Positions 44,201 through 54,355 of a stretch of DNA of 64,000 nucleotides are shown piece after piece (within the stretch, counting starts at the first letter, position 1; every line of letters starts with the position of its first letter). The stretch is from Dactylorhiza incarnata. Lineage: Eukaryota; Streptophyta; Magnoliopsida; Asparagales; Orchidaceae. The position numbers and the translations under genes are program-made. Under the pieces are notes generated by a model. That model did no database searches. It saw only the letters and a program-made list of their open reading frames with translations, and was not told the DNA's origin. The stretch spans positions 8,618,001 through 8,682,000 of the forward strand of contig JAWHQI010000064.1 in NCBI GenBank assembly GCA_033032865.1. Reading direction: 5' to 3'.

Positions 44201-44425
44201 AGGTTGTGCTTCAGACCCTTGACATAGGCTACTTCCTTGAATGTGACTGCTCCAACCTTGATCTGACCATAGCCTTTGGTTTGTCCACAGTTGGAGTCTC
44301 CAAATATCACTTTGGGTCCAAGCTTTGCCTTGTAGTTGTTCAGGTTGGCCTTATTTCCTGTCATGTGCTTTGGACATCCACTATCCAAATACCATTGTTC
44401 ATTCTTGCTTGGATGGCTGTGTACC
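41256..44425 (-). pseudogene. Copia-B1 pol: protease, integrase, RT with mutated YVDD, RNase H
   Basis: Protease reads WYLDSGCPKHMTGN (Pro replaces Ser). The zinc region has KRLGHINLR and CRACQLGKQ. Integrase has SRFTWVFFLRNKSD, DHVTEFESL and SAPRTPQQNGVAERKN. RT covers 41,792-42,694 and starts [19 protein letters not shown]; its catalytic motif reads YVDG instead of YVDD (42,195-42,210). RNase H has RYIKGCPNLGLWYP and KHIGIRRYFIRDNVE. Breaks: stops near 44,163, 43,772 and 42,695 (TAG for Trp), shifts near 43,840 and 41,795, and a stop at 41,367. Confidence 0.86.
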
Positions 44426-44444
44426 TGCACAAAAAAAAAATAAA

Positions 44445-46380
44445 CTAGTTGTTTTTGACCCAGACTACCTTGAGTCCTTTTGAATTACCACAAAACTCTG
44501 AAATAAAAGACATTTCAGGCTGGTCCTTATAACCTTTTGGATGATATCTCCTTGGAGGAATTATCCATTCAGTGAAAGGATTGTAAGTATGTGAAGAAAA
44601 AGAATTCTTTAAATTATCTGTATATCTTTTGTTCGACGAACTGGTCTGAGTTCGTCGATCGCCGTTCGACGAACGGATGTGCTTTCGTCGAGCGTCGTTC
44701 GAATATTGACTATACAGGAAATCTGTCTTCAGAGTTCGTCGATCTCCATTTGACGAATTCGTCTGATTACGTCGAGCTCCGTTCGACGAATTCTGCTGAA
44801 TTCCCTTATTCTTTACAGCCTTGCTTGAAATGTTTTTATTTTCATCTACAACCTCTTTGCTTTTAGCAGAGATGAATTTTATAGGTGTAAAGAGTATGTT
44901 CTTCTTAATTAGAGGTGGCTCACTTGATGATGCACCCAAGCCTAGTTTGCCATTTAATCTGGCATTCACTGTGCTTGTAATGTCCATCAGTTTGATGCTT
45001 CTCCCATTTAGGGATTCTTCAAATTTCTTGGCCTCAGAAAGTTTATTCTCAATGAGAATGATTTGTTCACTAGAGGGAGCCAAATTTTTCTTAAGATTAG
45101 CTTTCTCTTCACTTAATTTATTCATTTCAGCTAGCTTATTTCTGAGTGAGATTATTTTCTTCTCAGATTTTATTAAGTCTAAGCAAAGAACTTTGAATTC
45201 ATCTTTGAATTCAACTGAATTAAAATCAAAATTGGATATTACCTGATCAGTATCATTGTCTGCTTCTGATTCTTCTTCATCTGAATTGTTTGCTGAGGCA
45301 TTGATAGCTATCATGCAGAAATTCTTTTCTTCTTCATTATCTTCATCATCGGAAGAGGTGGATGAAGATGCAAGATCTGACTCATAGCTTGAGTCATAAA
45401 TGGCCATCAAACATTGGTCATTTTCTTTTGATTCTTCTTCATCATCAGAAGAACTTGATGAAGATTCTGATTCAGTTTCACTCCATGTTTCTACTACAAA
45501 TCCTCTTCCCTTGTGTTTGTGCTTGTGGGAGGAAGACTTGCTGGAGTGCTTCTTGTCTTCTTTCTCATTTCTCTTTTCTTTCTTCTGGTTGTCTGGACAT
45601 TCTGGCAGAATGTGTCCAGGTTTCCTGCAACCATAACAAATAATTTCCTTAGAATTTGATTTATCATACCTTGGCTTTTCTCTGGATCTGTAGTCCTTCT
45701 TTCTGAAGTCCTTTTTAGCCATCTTGTAGATCCTTTTGGCTAGAAGGCTCATGAACTTCTCATCTCTTGGAGCCTTTTCTTCTTCTTCAGTATCTTTGAA
45801 AGCTATATTCTTCTCCTTCTTTGTTGCTGGACATGGAGTGGAATGTTCAGCTTCTCTGGATTTGACAAGCTTCTCAAAGGATTCGAGCTTGCCATATAGA
45901 GTCTCAGTAGTAATCTCATTGAGGCTTCTGGCTTCCTTGATTGGCCAGATCCTAGAGTCCCATGTGCTGGGTAAGCACATAAGGATCTTATCATTGATCT
46001 TAGTGATATAAATCACTTTATCCAAGGTCTTCAACTCATTAATTATGAGGCTGAGCCTATTGTACATATCAGCTACTATTTCAGATTCTCCCTTTTTGAA
46101 ATTCTCATATTGAGAAATGAGATAGGATCTTCTGACCTTTCTTTCATCAGCTGATCCTTCAACCATATTGTTGAGTGAGATATATATTTCTCTTGCAGAA
46201 GTGCATTCTACCACTTTCTGAAAAATGTCATCAGACATTGTTTGTGCTAGAATGTTCATTGCCTTTGCATCTGCACTTCTTTGCTTTTTCTGTGCATCTG
46301 TCCACTCAGGTGGGGGAACAACATTGTTATTTGCTCGTGGTTCAGCACTTGTTGTTGTTGTAGGTGTTGGAGGTCCTGTA
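44445..46380 (-). pseudogene. Copia-B1 gag, open for about 640 codons but without its N-terminus
   Basis: The frame is open from the fusion point near 46,380 (FTGPPTPT) to TAG 44,445-44,447 after VVWVKNN. It carries SADAKAMNILAQTMSDDIF, the copia gag core, knuckle CYGCRKPGHILPEC (about 45,600-45,640), a His/Lys-rich and acidic Ser-rich region, and a coiled coil (SLRNKLAEMNKLSEEKANL). Near the C-terminus is a repeated SSNGDRRT segment (44,634-44,800) written by TTCGACGAA dyads. A deletion removed the first 50 or so codons and the ATG that B2 retains at 56,397. There is otherwise no stop, unlike the other gag copies here. Confidence 0.83.
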
Positions 46381-46391
46381 AAAATCAACTA

Positions 46392-46466
46392 CCCTCTGAT
46401 ACCAATTGAAAGTGCAATTGAGTATCAGTTGAAGGTGATTAATATAATCAACCTGCTTTGATACCA
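46392..46466 (-). other. duplicated primer-binding site, Copia-B1
   Basis: The complement of 46,452-46,466 is TGGTATCAAAGCAGG, two bases inside the LTR. The complement of 46,392-46,404 is TGGTATCAGAGGG, about 60 bp further in. Each is preceded by TTCAAT, so the LTR end plus primer site looks partly duplicated. Only the inner copy matches the first ten bases of the initiator Met complement perfectly. Confidence 0.7.
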
Positions 46467-46468
46467 AT

Positions 46469-47957
46469 TGAAGGAGAGTTTAGATCTTAATATTAGTCTA
46501 GAGGGGGGGGGGGGGGGGGGGGGGGTGAATAGAGTATTAAAACTTTTTCCCTTAATTTTATAGCGTAATTAAATTTGTGATATATATATGTGTATATTGA
46601 GTGATTTATAAAAACTAAATAAAACAAATCAGCACAACAACAAAAACACAGAAATTCACAGGCACAAAGACACAAGGATTTTATTGTAGTTCTCCAATAA
46701 ATCTGGGTACGTCTACTCTTCTACCACACTTGGTAAGATCCACTAGGTTTTTGATCAGGTGCCCTAGCACCAAGGGATTTTTGATCAGGTGTCTACACAC
46801 CAAAGAGTTTTTGATCAGGTACTCTAACCAAACCACAGGTTTTTGTTCAGGTGCCCTGTCACCAAGAGGTTAACTTTTGAAGGGAGTTAAAACCCTATAC
46901 AAGATGGAATAAGAAGGTTAAGAAGTTCTTCTCTGTCAACAATCTGAGAGAAGACTCTAGTGGATGATGGTGTAAAGCTCCCCCTGTCTGATTGAAATTC
47001 TTGACAGCTTGAGGATGGAGCTTTCTCTTGAATGAAATTATCTTCCTTGATAAGCTGATGAATTTGAGAGACATATGTTCCTCAGATTATTGTTGCTCTA
47101 TAGAAGATTTGAAACTTGCAGCAGAAAGAATGAGGAATGATCTTGAAGATGTTCTCAGAGAATGGGATACTGCTTGAGGAAGATAAACTTTTCTTTTTCC
47201 GTTCTGAATATTTTCTATTTTCTTTATAGAAGACGACTGATTTGAATTTCAAAATCTCTCTGAATAGGAATAGAATAATCTGCAATAAATTCTTTCCTTG
47301 GAACTTTAACTGATTCAGCCAATCTTAATTCCTTTCCTTTTCCATAATAAATGATATCCTTTTCCAACAAGCCAAAAGGCTATTTTATCTCGAGAGAAGG
47401 AATTGGAAAGAGAATAAAATTAAAGGAGGATAAAACTTGTCTTATCTGGAAGAATAACTCCAAATGAAGAATAAAATTGAATCTGAAGGAAGAACTGAGT
47501 TCAGAGAAATATAATGACTGATCTGAACAATCTGAGAGAAAATTCGTCGAGCTCAGTTAAGATTTCGTCGACCTGAAGGAAGAATTCATCGAACTGGACA
47601 TTTGGTAGAGATTCGTCGAACACAGACTGGAGTTCGTCGATCTCAATATAGAGTTCGTCGAACTGAGGAATTCGTCGACCTCTGAGCCGCTGAGCCGCTG
47701 AGAACTGCAGATCGTCGACCGCTGAGACTGGAGTATGTCGTTCGTCAAACGCAGAGAGAAGGCCATTCGTCGAACGCATAGAACAGTTTGTCGAACCCAG
47801 TGTAGAGTTCGTCAAACGCAGAAACTTAGAGAAATTCTAAGTTCTAGCTATCTTATCAGCCTAAACTATGACCCTTAGACTATACAATGGGGGTCAACTT
47901 GATCCTAGTCAACACATAATAATCCTAGCCCAAATCAGTAATAGGGTTATTCCAACA
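46469..47957 (-). repeat. shared central LTR (5' LTR of B1 and 3' LTR of B2), 1,489 bp
   Basis: Minus-strand start TGTTGGAATAACC (47,957), end CTCCTTCA (46,469). A primer site lies on its B1 side (46,452) and a polypurine tract on its B2 side (47,958). Contents: U5 block with a G23 run (46,503-46,525), four TTTTTGATCAGGTG-like repeats (46,745-46,860), and a TTCGTCGA dyad cluster (47,540-47,815). Confidence 0.88.
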
Positions 47958-47972
47958 ATCTCCCCCTATTTG
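47958..47972 (-). other. polypurine tract of Copia-B2
   Basis: The complement AAATAGGGGGAGAT precedes the LTR start TGTTGG exactly as in Copia-A. Its presence proves that the central LTR is the 3' LTR of the right-hand copy. Confidence 0.85.
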
Positions 47973-48147
47973 GATTAGGATACTATTTGACAAATTCAAA
48001 TAATAAACAACAGAAAAAACAACATAGCATAAAAATGTATCTGACAGAATGAAGACCATTTCAGCAGATAAAATAAGTAGTGCTCTGAGTTTTAACATCA
48101 TTACAATAAAATAGAAATAACAGCAAAACCAAATAGTTTAAAACCTT

Positions 48148-49257
48148 TTACTTCTTTGCAGATGGAGGCTTGAAAATGATTTGTCTGTTTAGGTTTTCTG
48201 ATTCTTTCTTACTCATATACAAATCCTGAGCTCCCAGAATAGTTTGAGATTTGGTAAGAGGAACTACTGCTTCTAGGTACTTTGCTAAGTATTCTTTAGC
48301 ATTGAATACATTTCTGGATTTGTATTTTTCAAACTCTTTCTTTCTGAACTCTGACATGGTTGAATACTTGGAGTAGTCTTTACCTTCTGCTTTTGCTTTG
48401 TTGATTTGGGCCACTGCAATTGATTCTCTGAATCTTGCCATTTGGGCTATCCTTTCTTCTTCAGGATTGGGAAAAGAAGGACTGTACTCAGAAATATTAT
48501 CTTGAACATAAGAATTATCTTAAGGATTTTTGATTCTGTGAGTTGAGCCATCAGAGATATGAAGCTTATATTCTGAAGATATTGGTCTTGAGGAGCCTGA
48601 GGGAGGTCTTGAAGACCTAGAACTTTGAGAACCACTAGAACTAGCTGGTCTCTTAGATTGCTGGGAGGAGTATCTTTGGGAAGAAGAAGAGAACTTTCCT
48701 GATCCAGCTGCACCTGCTGCTGGAGGAGGAGGAGGAGGATGGTTATACTTGACAGGCTTGTCAGAGTAATAACCAGTCTTCTTCATTTTCTTTCTTCTGT
48801 CTGCTTCATTCCTTGAGATCTTCATCCAAGCAGGAGAATCCTTAGTGAGAGTGATATTGTGTAGAATATAGTAAGGAATGTCATTATTGGGATTAGGAGG
48901 CTTAGGAACAGCCTTTGACAAATGCTTAGCTTTCCTTTTCCTTGATGATTTATCATCAGAATCATCATCATCACTGTCATCATTATCACTGTCATCAGAT
49001 GACTGGGGATTATCATAAAGGTCATCAATATATTTCAGAGCTTTTGAAATATCTTTCTCAGCAATAACATTTTCAACTTGAACTGGAACTGGAGGATTTG
49101 GACTTTCAACAAGAACTGGAACTTGAACTGGAAGAACTGAAACTGGAGGAGCTGGAACTGCAAAGCTCTTGAGAATTTCTTTCAACATAACTTTATTTAT
49201 GGGAGCTGTATAAGGAACAGTTGCCTTGGAATAATCTTGAAACTCTGGCAAAATCAC
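48148..49257 (-). pseudogene. Copia-B2 second downstream reading frame, acidic and Ser/Pro-rich protein of unknown function
   Basis: One frame runs from about 49,257 to 48,148 with a single TAA at 48,517-48,519 (after HRIKNP), about 370 codons. Features: Pro/Val-rich VPVLVESPNPPVPVQV, an Asp/Ser run (SDNDDSDDDDSDDKSS) followed by basic RKRKAKH, KMKKTGYYSDKPVKYN, a Pro run, and a Ser-rich region; the C-terminus is KR-rich (EFRKKEFEKYKSRNVF). No ATG opens the frame at its upstream edge. A small frame starting MSDEEAPALTVFS (about 49,425) and a gap with many stops (49,260-49,380) suggest a spliced first exon. Its layout matches the C-terminal half of the Copia-A extra gene. Confidence 0.5.
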
Positions 49258-49460
49258 TGAAAACTGTACTGAACTTGGAAATCAAATAAGTAATATCTAT
49301 AGATGAATTAATAGAGATATTATTTATTTCTTATATTGCTAGAAAAAACTGATTATGTCATCTCTGTATCTGTCTAAACTGAATCTGCACTGAAAACTGT
49401 GAGAGCTGGAGCTTCTTCATCAGACATCTCCCCCATGCCTAGTTTCAGGAAATCCTGAAG

Positions 49461-50805
49461 CTAGGCCCCTAGAAGAGGGACAGAAAAGGAGGGTGAAGAG
49501 GAGGAAGCTAGTTTAGCAGTGAGATCGGCAAGGGCTTGAAGAACTGGAGCAAGTTTTGCATCCAGGAGATCATTGAGCCTTGGAGCAAGATGTTGATATA
49601 TTTGGACAGCAGCAGATGAAAATTCAATGTAGACAAAGTCTTGATTAGAGTTTGAAGAGGATGGAATGGAGTATGGGAAAGATATGTTGGTAGCCTGAGC
49701 TATAGGTGGATGAATAGGGCATTGAGGGTGGATAGGAGATTGAGGATGAATGGGTGAATGTGGTTGATTAGGTGAGTGAGGTGGAGTGATATCTTGGGGG
49801 ATAGGAGATTGTGGAAGGGTTGGTGATTGAGAATCAATGTTAATGGGGGGAAGGAATGTCATGGAGAGATGAAGGTTCTTCAGATGGGTGAGTCTGAAGA
49901 ATAGGAGAAGATGGCAGTGAGGATGAAGGGATAATGGGAGAGATGGGATGAGGAATTTCTTCAGAAGAAATAGTTGGTGGAGAAGGGAGAGGAGGATGAG
50001 AAACATCAGGAGAAGCTTCTTGAAGAGTTGGAGGAGTGACTTGCTTAGTCCTTGTGCCTTCTGAAGCTATTTCTGATGGTTCAGCTCTAGGAGTCCTTTT
50101 AGGGATAACCCTTTCCCATCTTCCAAACAAGGCTGAGGACAGCCTTTTACTGGCATTGATAAAAATCTTTGGAGAGACCAAGAGGTCTGGATGCCTTTCC
50201 TCAAGATAGATTTCTAGAATCCCACCATAACCAACATTTACCTTGCTTATCTTCTTCCTGATTGATTCAAAAATCATCATTCCCCAATTGATTTTCTTTT
50301 TCTCAACCAAGGCCACCATCACAAGAAATTGGTGCCTTGTAATGTAGTCATGGGCAGAAGTTTTCCCTAGCAAAACCTTGCTTACTACATCAGCCAAAAA
50401 TTTATATTCCACAGATAAATTTTTCTTTAAAAGGTGGTTTGGGTTTCCACCAGAATAACCCATCTTAACCAAAGCAGCATTAAATTCATCAGATGTGATT
50501 TCCAAATCATCATCACCATTCACTAAATCAAAAACCTCAGATAATGTTACTGGGGTTAGAATAACCTGATTTCCTGATATTGTTCCTGATATGGTATCAT
50601 TCTCTGGCTTGGCTGTATAAGCCCATTCCTTGATTTCTGTGACTGGTAGTTTGATTCTGGTTGTCATGATCTTCTTTAGTTTTTGTTATTCAAACAGATG
50701 AAGAATATCCTGGAAAACTTGGTCAGAATGTTCGAACGATTTGAAATCAATGTCAAAACCAGCGTCAAACTTCATCGAGGAAAGCACTGCTTGCGAAATC
50801 GCCAT
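49461..50805 (-). pseudogene. Copia-B2 extra 3' gene resembling the 'putative plant transposon protein' domain
   Basis: ATG 50,805 opens MAISQAVLSSMKFDAGFD. TAA near 50,687 interrupts, then TRIKLPVTEIKEWAY, SGNQVILTPVTLSEVFDLV, YKFLADVVSKVLLGKTSAHD, ITRHQFLVMVALVEKKKINW and GMMIFESIRK follow. The order of SGN-x-VxLTP, a basic LL block, then a D-x-IT-x-x-Q hydrophobic AL and INWG segment recalls the putative plant transposon protein domain (PF20167) found beside plant retroelements. After a shift near 49,850 a Pro/His/Ser-rich tail (IHPQSPIHPQCP) and a helix (LNDLLDAKLAPVLQALADL) end at 49,461. No signal peptide or membrane segment is seen, so calling it an envelope is not supported. Function unknown. 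Confidence 0.6.
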
Positions 50806-50900
50806 TTTTACCTACAAAATAAAGAGCGATCAAGTGCAAAGGGAACTGGAGGGAAAGAGCAAGTTTTGTAGGCGCAAAGATGAAATAAGATAAAAGCTTC

Positions 50901-50910
50901 GATTATATAG
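50901..50910 (-). promoter_or_regulatory. TATA box upstream of the Copia-B2 extra gene
   Basis: The complement CTATATAATC lies about 100 bp before ATG 50,805. A TTTGTAGG or TTTGCAGG (B1) sits eight bases before the ATG and could be a splice acceptor. The dyad cluster starts about 60 bp upstream. Confidence 0.5.
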
Positions 50911-50970
50911 AGATCAGAGAAGGGCGCACACTTTCGTAGAACAGGGTTTGGCTAAACCTAATAGAATCAG

Positions 50971-51137
50971 AAGTCGAAAAGACTTAGGGCTTCGTTTGAC
51001 TGCGTTCGACGAAAAATTAATTTTCGTCGATCTCCGTTCGACGATCGCACTTGTCTTTGTCGATCCTGACTTATTAAGTATCATCGATCTCAGTTCGACG
51101 AACGATAGCATTTCATCGTTCTCCGTTCGATGAAATG
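50971..51137. repeat. TTCGACGA dyad cluster before the extra gene, Copia-B2
   Basis: GCGTTCGACGAAAAATT, TTTTCGTCGATCTCC, GTTCGACGATCGC, TTTGTCGATCC, AGTTCGACGAACG and CGTTCGATGAAATG lie within 167 bp. Facing copies are 10-25 bp apart. The region is equivalent to 41,063-41,230. Confidence 0.75.
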
Positions 51138-51162
51138 AGGGGATAAATAGAAAATTTAATTT

Positions 51163-54100
51163 TTATCGTATTGAATCTCCATCTATCATTCCTAGCTGAT
51201 TTATAAAGAAAATATGTTTCTTTTCATCCAAGGGTTTGGTGAAAATATCAGCTCTTTGCAAATCAGTAGAGATGAATTGTAGGCAAATTTTATTTTTATC
51301 CACATTATCTCTAATAAAGTGGTGCTTAATTTCTATGTGTTTAGTCCTACTATGAAGAACTGGATTTTGTGCTATAGATATTGCACTAGTATTGTCACAA
51401 AATATAATTGAATTATTTAAGTTGACACCATAGTCTAGGAGCTGATTTTGTATCCACAATATCTGTGAGCAGCAACTTCCTGCAGATATGTATTCAGCTT
51501 CAGTTGTTGATGTGGACACAGATGCTTGTTTCTTACAAAACCAAGACACAAGCCTATCACCACGAAACTGGCAAGTTCCTGATGTGCTTTTCCTGTCTAC
51601 TCTACATTAAGTATAATTTGAATCTGAGAATCCAGTTAATTCAAATTCAGATGTTGTTGGATACCAGAGTCCTAGATTAGGACAACGCTTTATATATCTC
51701 AAAATTCTTTTTAATAAAATTAGGTGAGATTCTTTGGGGTTAACTTGAAACATAGCACAAATACAAGTAGCAAACATTATATCAGGCCTACTTGCTGTTA
51801 AATAAAGTAATGAGCCAACAATTGCTCTATATACTTTCTGATCAACAGGTTTCCCTGATTCATTAGTATCAACAACAGCATTAGAGGGCATGGGTGTTTT
51901 CATGGTGGAAGAATCAAACATACCAAATCTTTTCACTAATTCCTTAGCATACTTAGATTGGGATATGAAGATTCCATTTGGAGTTTGCTTCACTTGAATA
52001 CCAAGAAAGTATGATAGTTCACCCATACTACTCATTTCAAATTTAGATTGCATTAGATTAGAGAATCTTTTGCATAAGTTTGAATCAGTAGAGCCAAAAA
52101 TGATGGCATCTACATATATTTGAACTAGTAATGTTTGATTTTTATGTAACATGAAAAATAGGGTTTTATCAACTATGCCTCTACATAACTTGTTTTCCAA
52201 AAGAAAATTAGCTAAGGTCTCATACCATGCTCTGGGAGCTTGTTTGAGACCATAGAGAGCTGTATTAAGCTTAAATACATAGGAGGAGTGAGTTGGAGAG
52301 ATGAAACCTGGTGGTTGTTCCACATAGACTTCTTCTTTAATGTCTCTATTGAGAAATACACTCTTTACATTCTTTTGATATACCTTGAATTTCTTGAATG
52401 CAGCAAAGGCCAGAAAGGTCCTTATAGCTTCAAGTCTTGCAATATGAGCAAAGGTCTGATCATAATCTATGCCTTCTTCCTGTGAATATCGTTGAGCTAC
52501 CAATCTTGCTTTATTTCTGACTATGTTGCCTTGATCATTAAGCTTGTTCCTAAAGACCCATTTGGTGCCAATAACTGGATGGCCTTTTGGTCTTGGAACC
52601 AAATCCCAAACCTTGTTCCTTTCAAATTGGTTGAGCTCCTCTTGCATTGCAAGAATCCAGTTTGGATCTTGTTCTGCATCTTTTATGGTTTGAGGTTCAA
52701 CTTGTGATAGGAAACAAGTATGCATCTGATTTTGATGTAGTTGATGCCATGTTTGAACACCTGCTGAAATATCACCAATCACTTGTGATATTGGATGATC
52801 TCTAACTGTGATGTGGTCAACAGTTGGAGTTGGTTCAGCAATGATATCCACTTGGGGAATTTGTTCAGCTGTCACTTGATTTGAGCTATCAGCAAGATCT
52901 GGATGATCTTCTTCATCATTGTCTTCAAGATTTTGTGTTGATGGAAGTAAAGATTCTTCTTTCTGTAGATCTAGTCCATTGAGCTCTTCACATAGAGCTG
53001 ATACCTGCATAATATTCTTGGTAGAGGTGGTGTTCCTCTCCTCAATTAACATGTTAGTTTCATCAAAGGATACATGCATGGACTCTTCTATCTTAAGAGT
53101 GGATTTGTTGTAAACTCTATATGCCTTACTAGAAAGAGAATATCCAAGGAAAATGCCTTCAGCAGCTTTTGCTTCAAACTTCCTTAGATATTTCTTGTCA
53201 TTGTTATGCACATAGCATTTACATCCAAATATCTTAAAATAGTTAACCTTAGGCCTTTTATTCTTAAGTAATTCATAGGGAGTCTTGCCCTTAAGATTAT
53301 GTATAAGGCTTCTGTTCAACAGATAATTAGCTGTGTTCACTGCCTCTGCCCAAAAAGAGAGTGGCAAGTTTGCATCAGCAAGTAATGTAGTTGCTGATTC
53401 AATAAGGGTTCTATTTTTCCTTTCTTCTACCCCCATTTTGTTGAGGAGTTCTAGGAGCAGAGAGACATTGCCTGATCCCTTCTTTTCCACAGAATTCTCT
53501 CATCAGAAGAGACTCAAACTCAGTGCCATGATCACTTCGGATCAATGCAACTACAGTAGAGTACTTAATCTTAATGGACCTGAGAAAGTCTGTCAGAACA
53601 CTGAAGGTGTCAGACTTGTTCCTAAGAAAGAACCCCCAAGTGAATCTTGAGAAGTCATCTACAATCACTAAAGAGTAATGCTTCCCTCCAAAGCGTTGTA
53701 TTGCAGTAGGTCCAAAAAGGTCCAAGTGCAGTAAATACAAAATCCTAGGTGAATCCCTCTTGGATAAAGACTTAAAACTACTTCTAGTTTGCTTACCTAA
53801 TTGACAAGCCCTGCAAAGTCCTTCCTTCTTGTATGAACCAGATGGGAGTCCTCTAACAAGATTGTCCTTAGAAAGCTTAGATATAGTTCTAAGGTTAATA
53901 TGTCCAAGCCTTTTATGCCTTAATTCATTAATTTTACTTATAGAATTAAATAAGCAAATATCAGAATTGGCAGAGTCAAAATTGACAAAATAAATATTTC
54001 TATGTCTAATACCAGATAATACATTAATATTTTTATTATTGGTAATAAGACATAAGGAATGATTGAAAGTTACCTGATAACCTTCATCACATAACTGGCT

Positions 54101-54334
54101 TATGCTGATGAGGTTGTGCTTCAGACCCTTGACATAGGCTACTTCCTTGAATGTGACTGCTCCAACCTTGATCTTACCATAGCCTTTGGTTTGTCCATAG
54201 TTGGAGTCTCCAAATATCACTTTGGGTACAAGCTTTGCCTTGTAGTTGTTCAGGTTGGCCTTGTTTCCTGTCATGTGCTTTGAACATCCACTATCCAAAT
54301 ACCATTATTCATTCTTGCTTAGATGGCTATGTAC
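51163..54334 (-). pseudogene. Copia-B2 pol: protease, integrase, RT with mutated YVDD, RNase H
   Basis: Protease has LDSGCSKHMTGNKANL preceded by TAA (54,307). KRLGHINLRTIS and CRACQLGKQ mark the zinc region. Integrase has FGPTAIQRFGGKHYSLVIV and DHGTEFESLLMREF, then an extra C in a C run near 53,435 breaks SAPRTPQQNG. The next frame, 51,607-53,490, is open for about 625 codons: RKNRTLIESATTLLADANL, WVFRNKLNDQGN and RT with YVDA instead of YVDD (about 52,105-52,120). RNase H runs through FELTGFSDSNY to a stop near 51,606, then STTEAEYISAGSCCSQIL to KPLDEKKHIFFINQLG at 51,163. Not functional. Confidence 0.87.
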
Positions 54335-54355
54335 CTGCACAACAGAAAAAATAAA

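Larger units (their letters stand above)
40412..46468 (-). mobile_element. Copia-B1, internal region of the left tandem copy, 3' end missing
   Basis: Nearly identical in content to Copia-B2 (47,958-56,560) at an offset of about 9.9 kb. It starts inside the 3' gene at about 40,412, against the truncated LTR, so the rest of that gene, the polypurine tract and the 3' LTR are lost. Its 5' LTR is the element at 46,469-47,957, which is also the 3' LTR of B2. This is a tandem pair sharing a central LTR. Confidence 0.85.
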
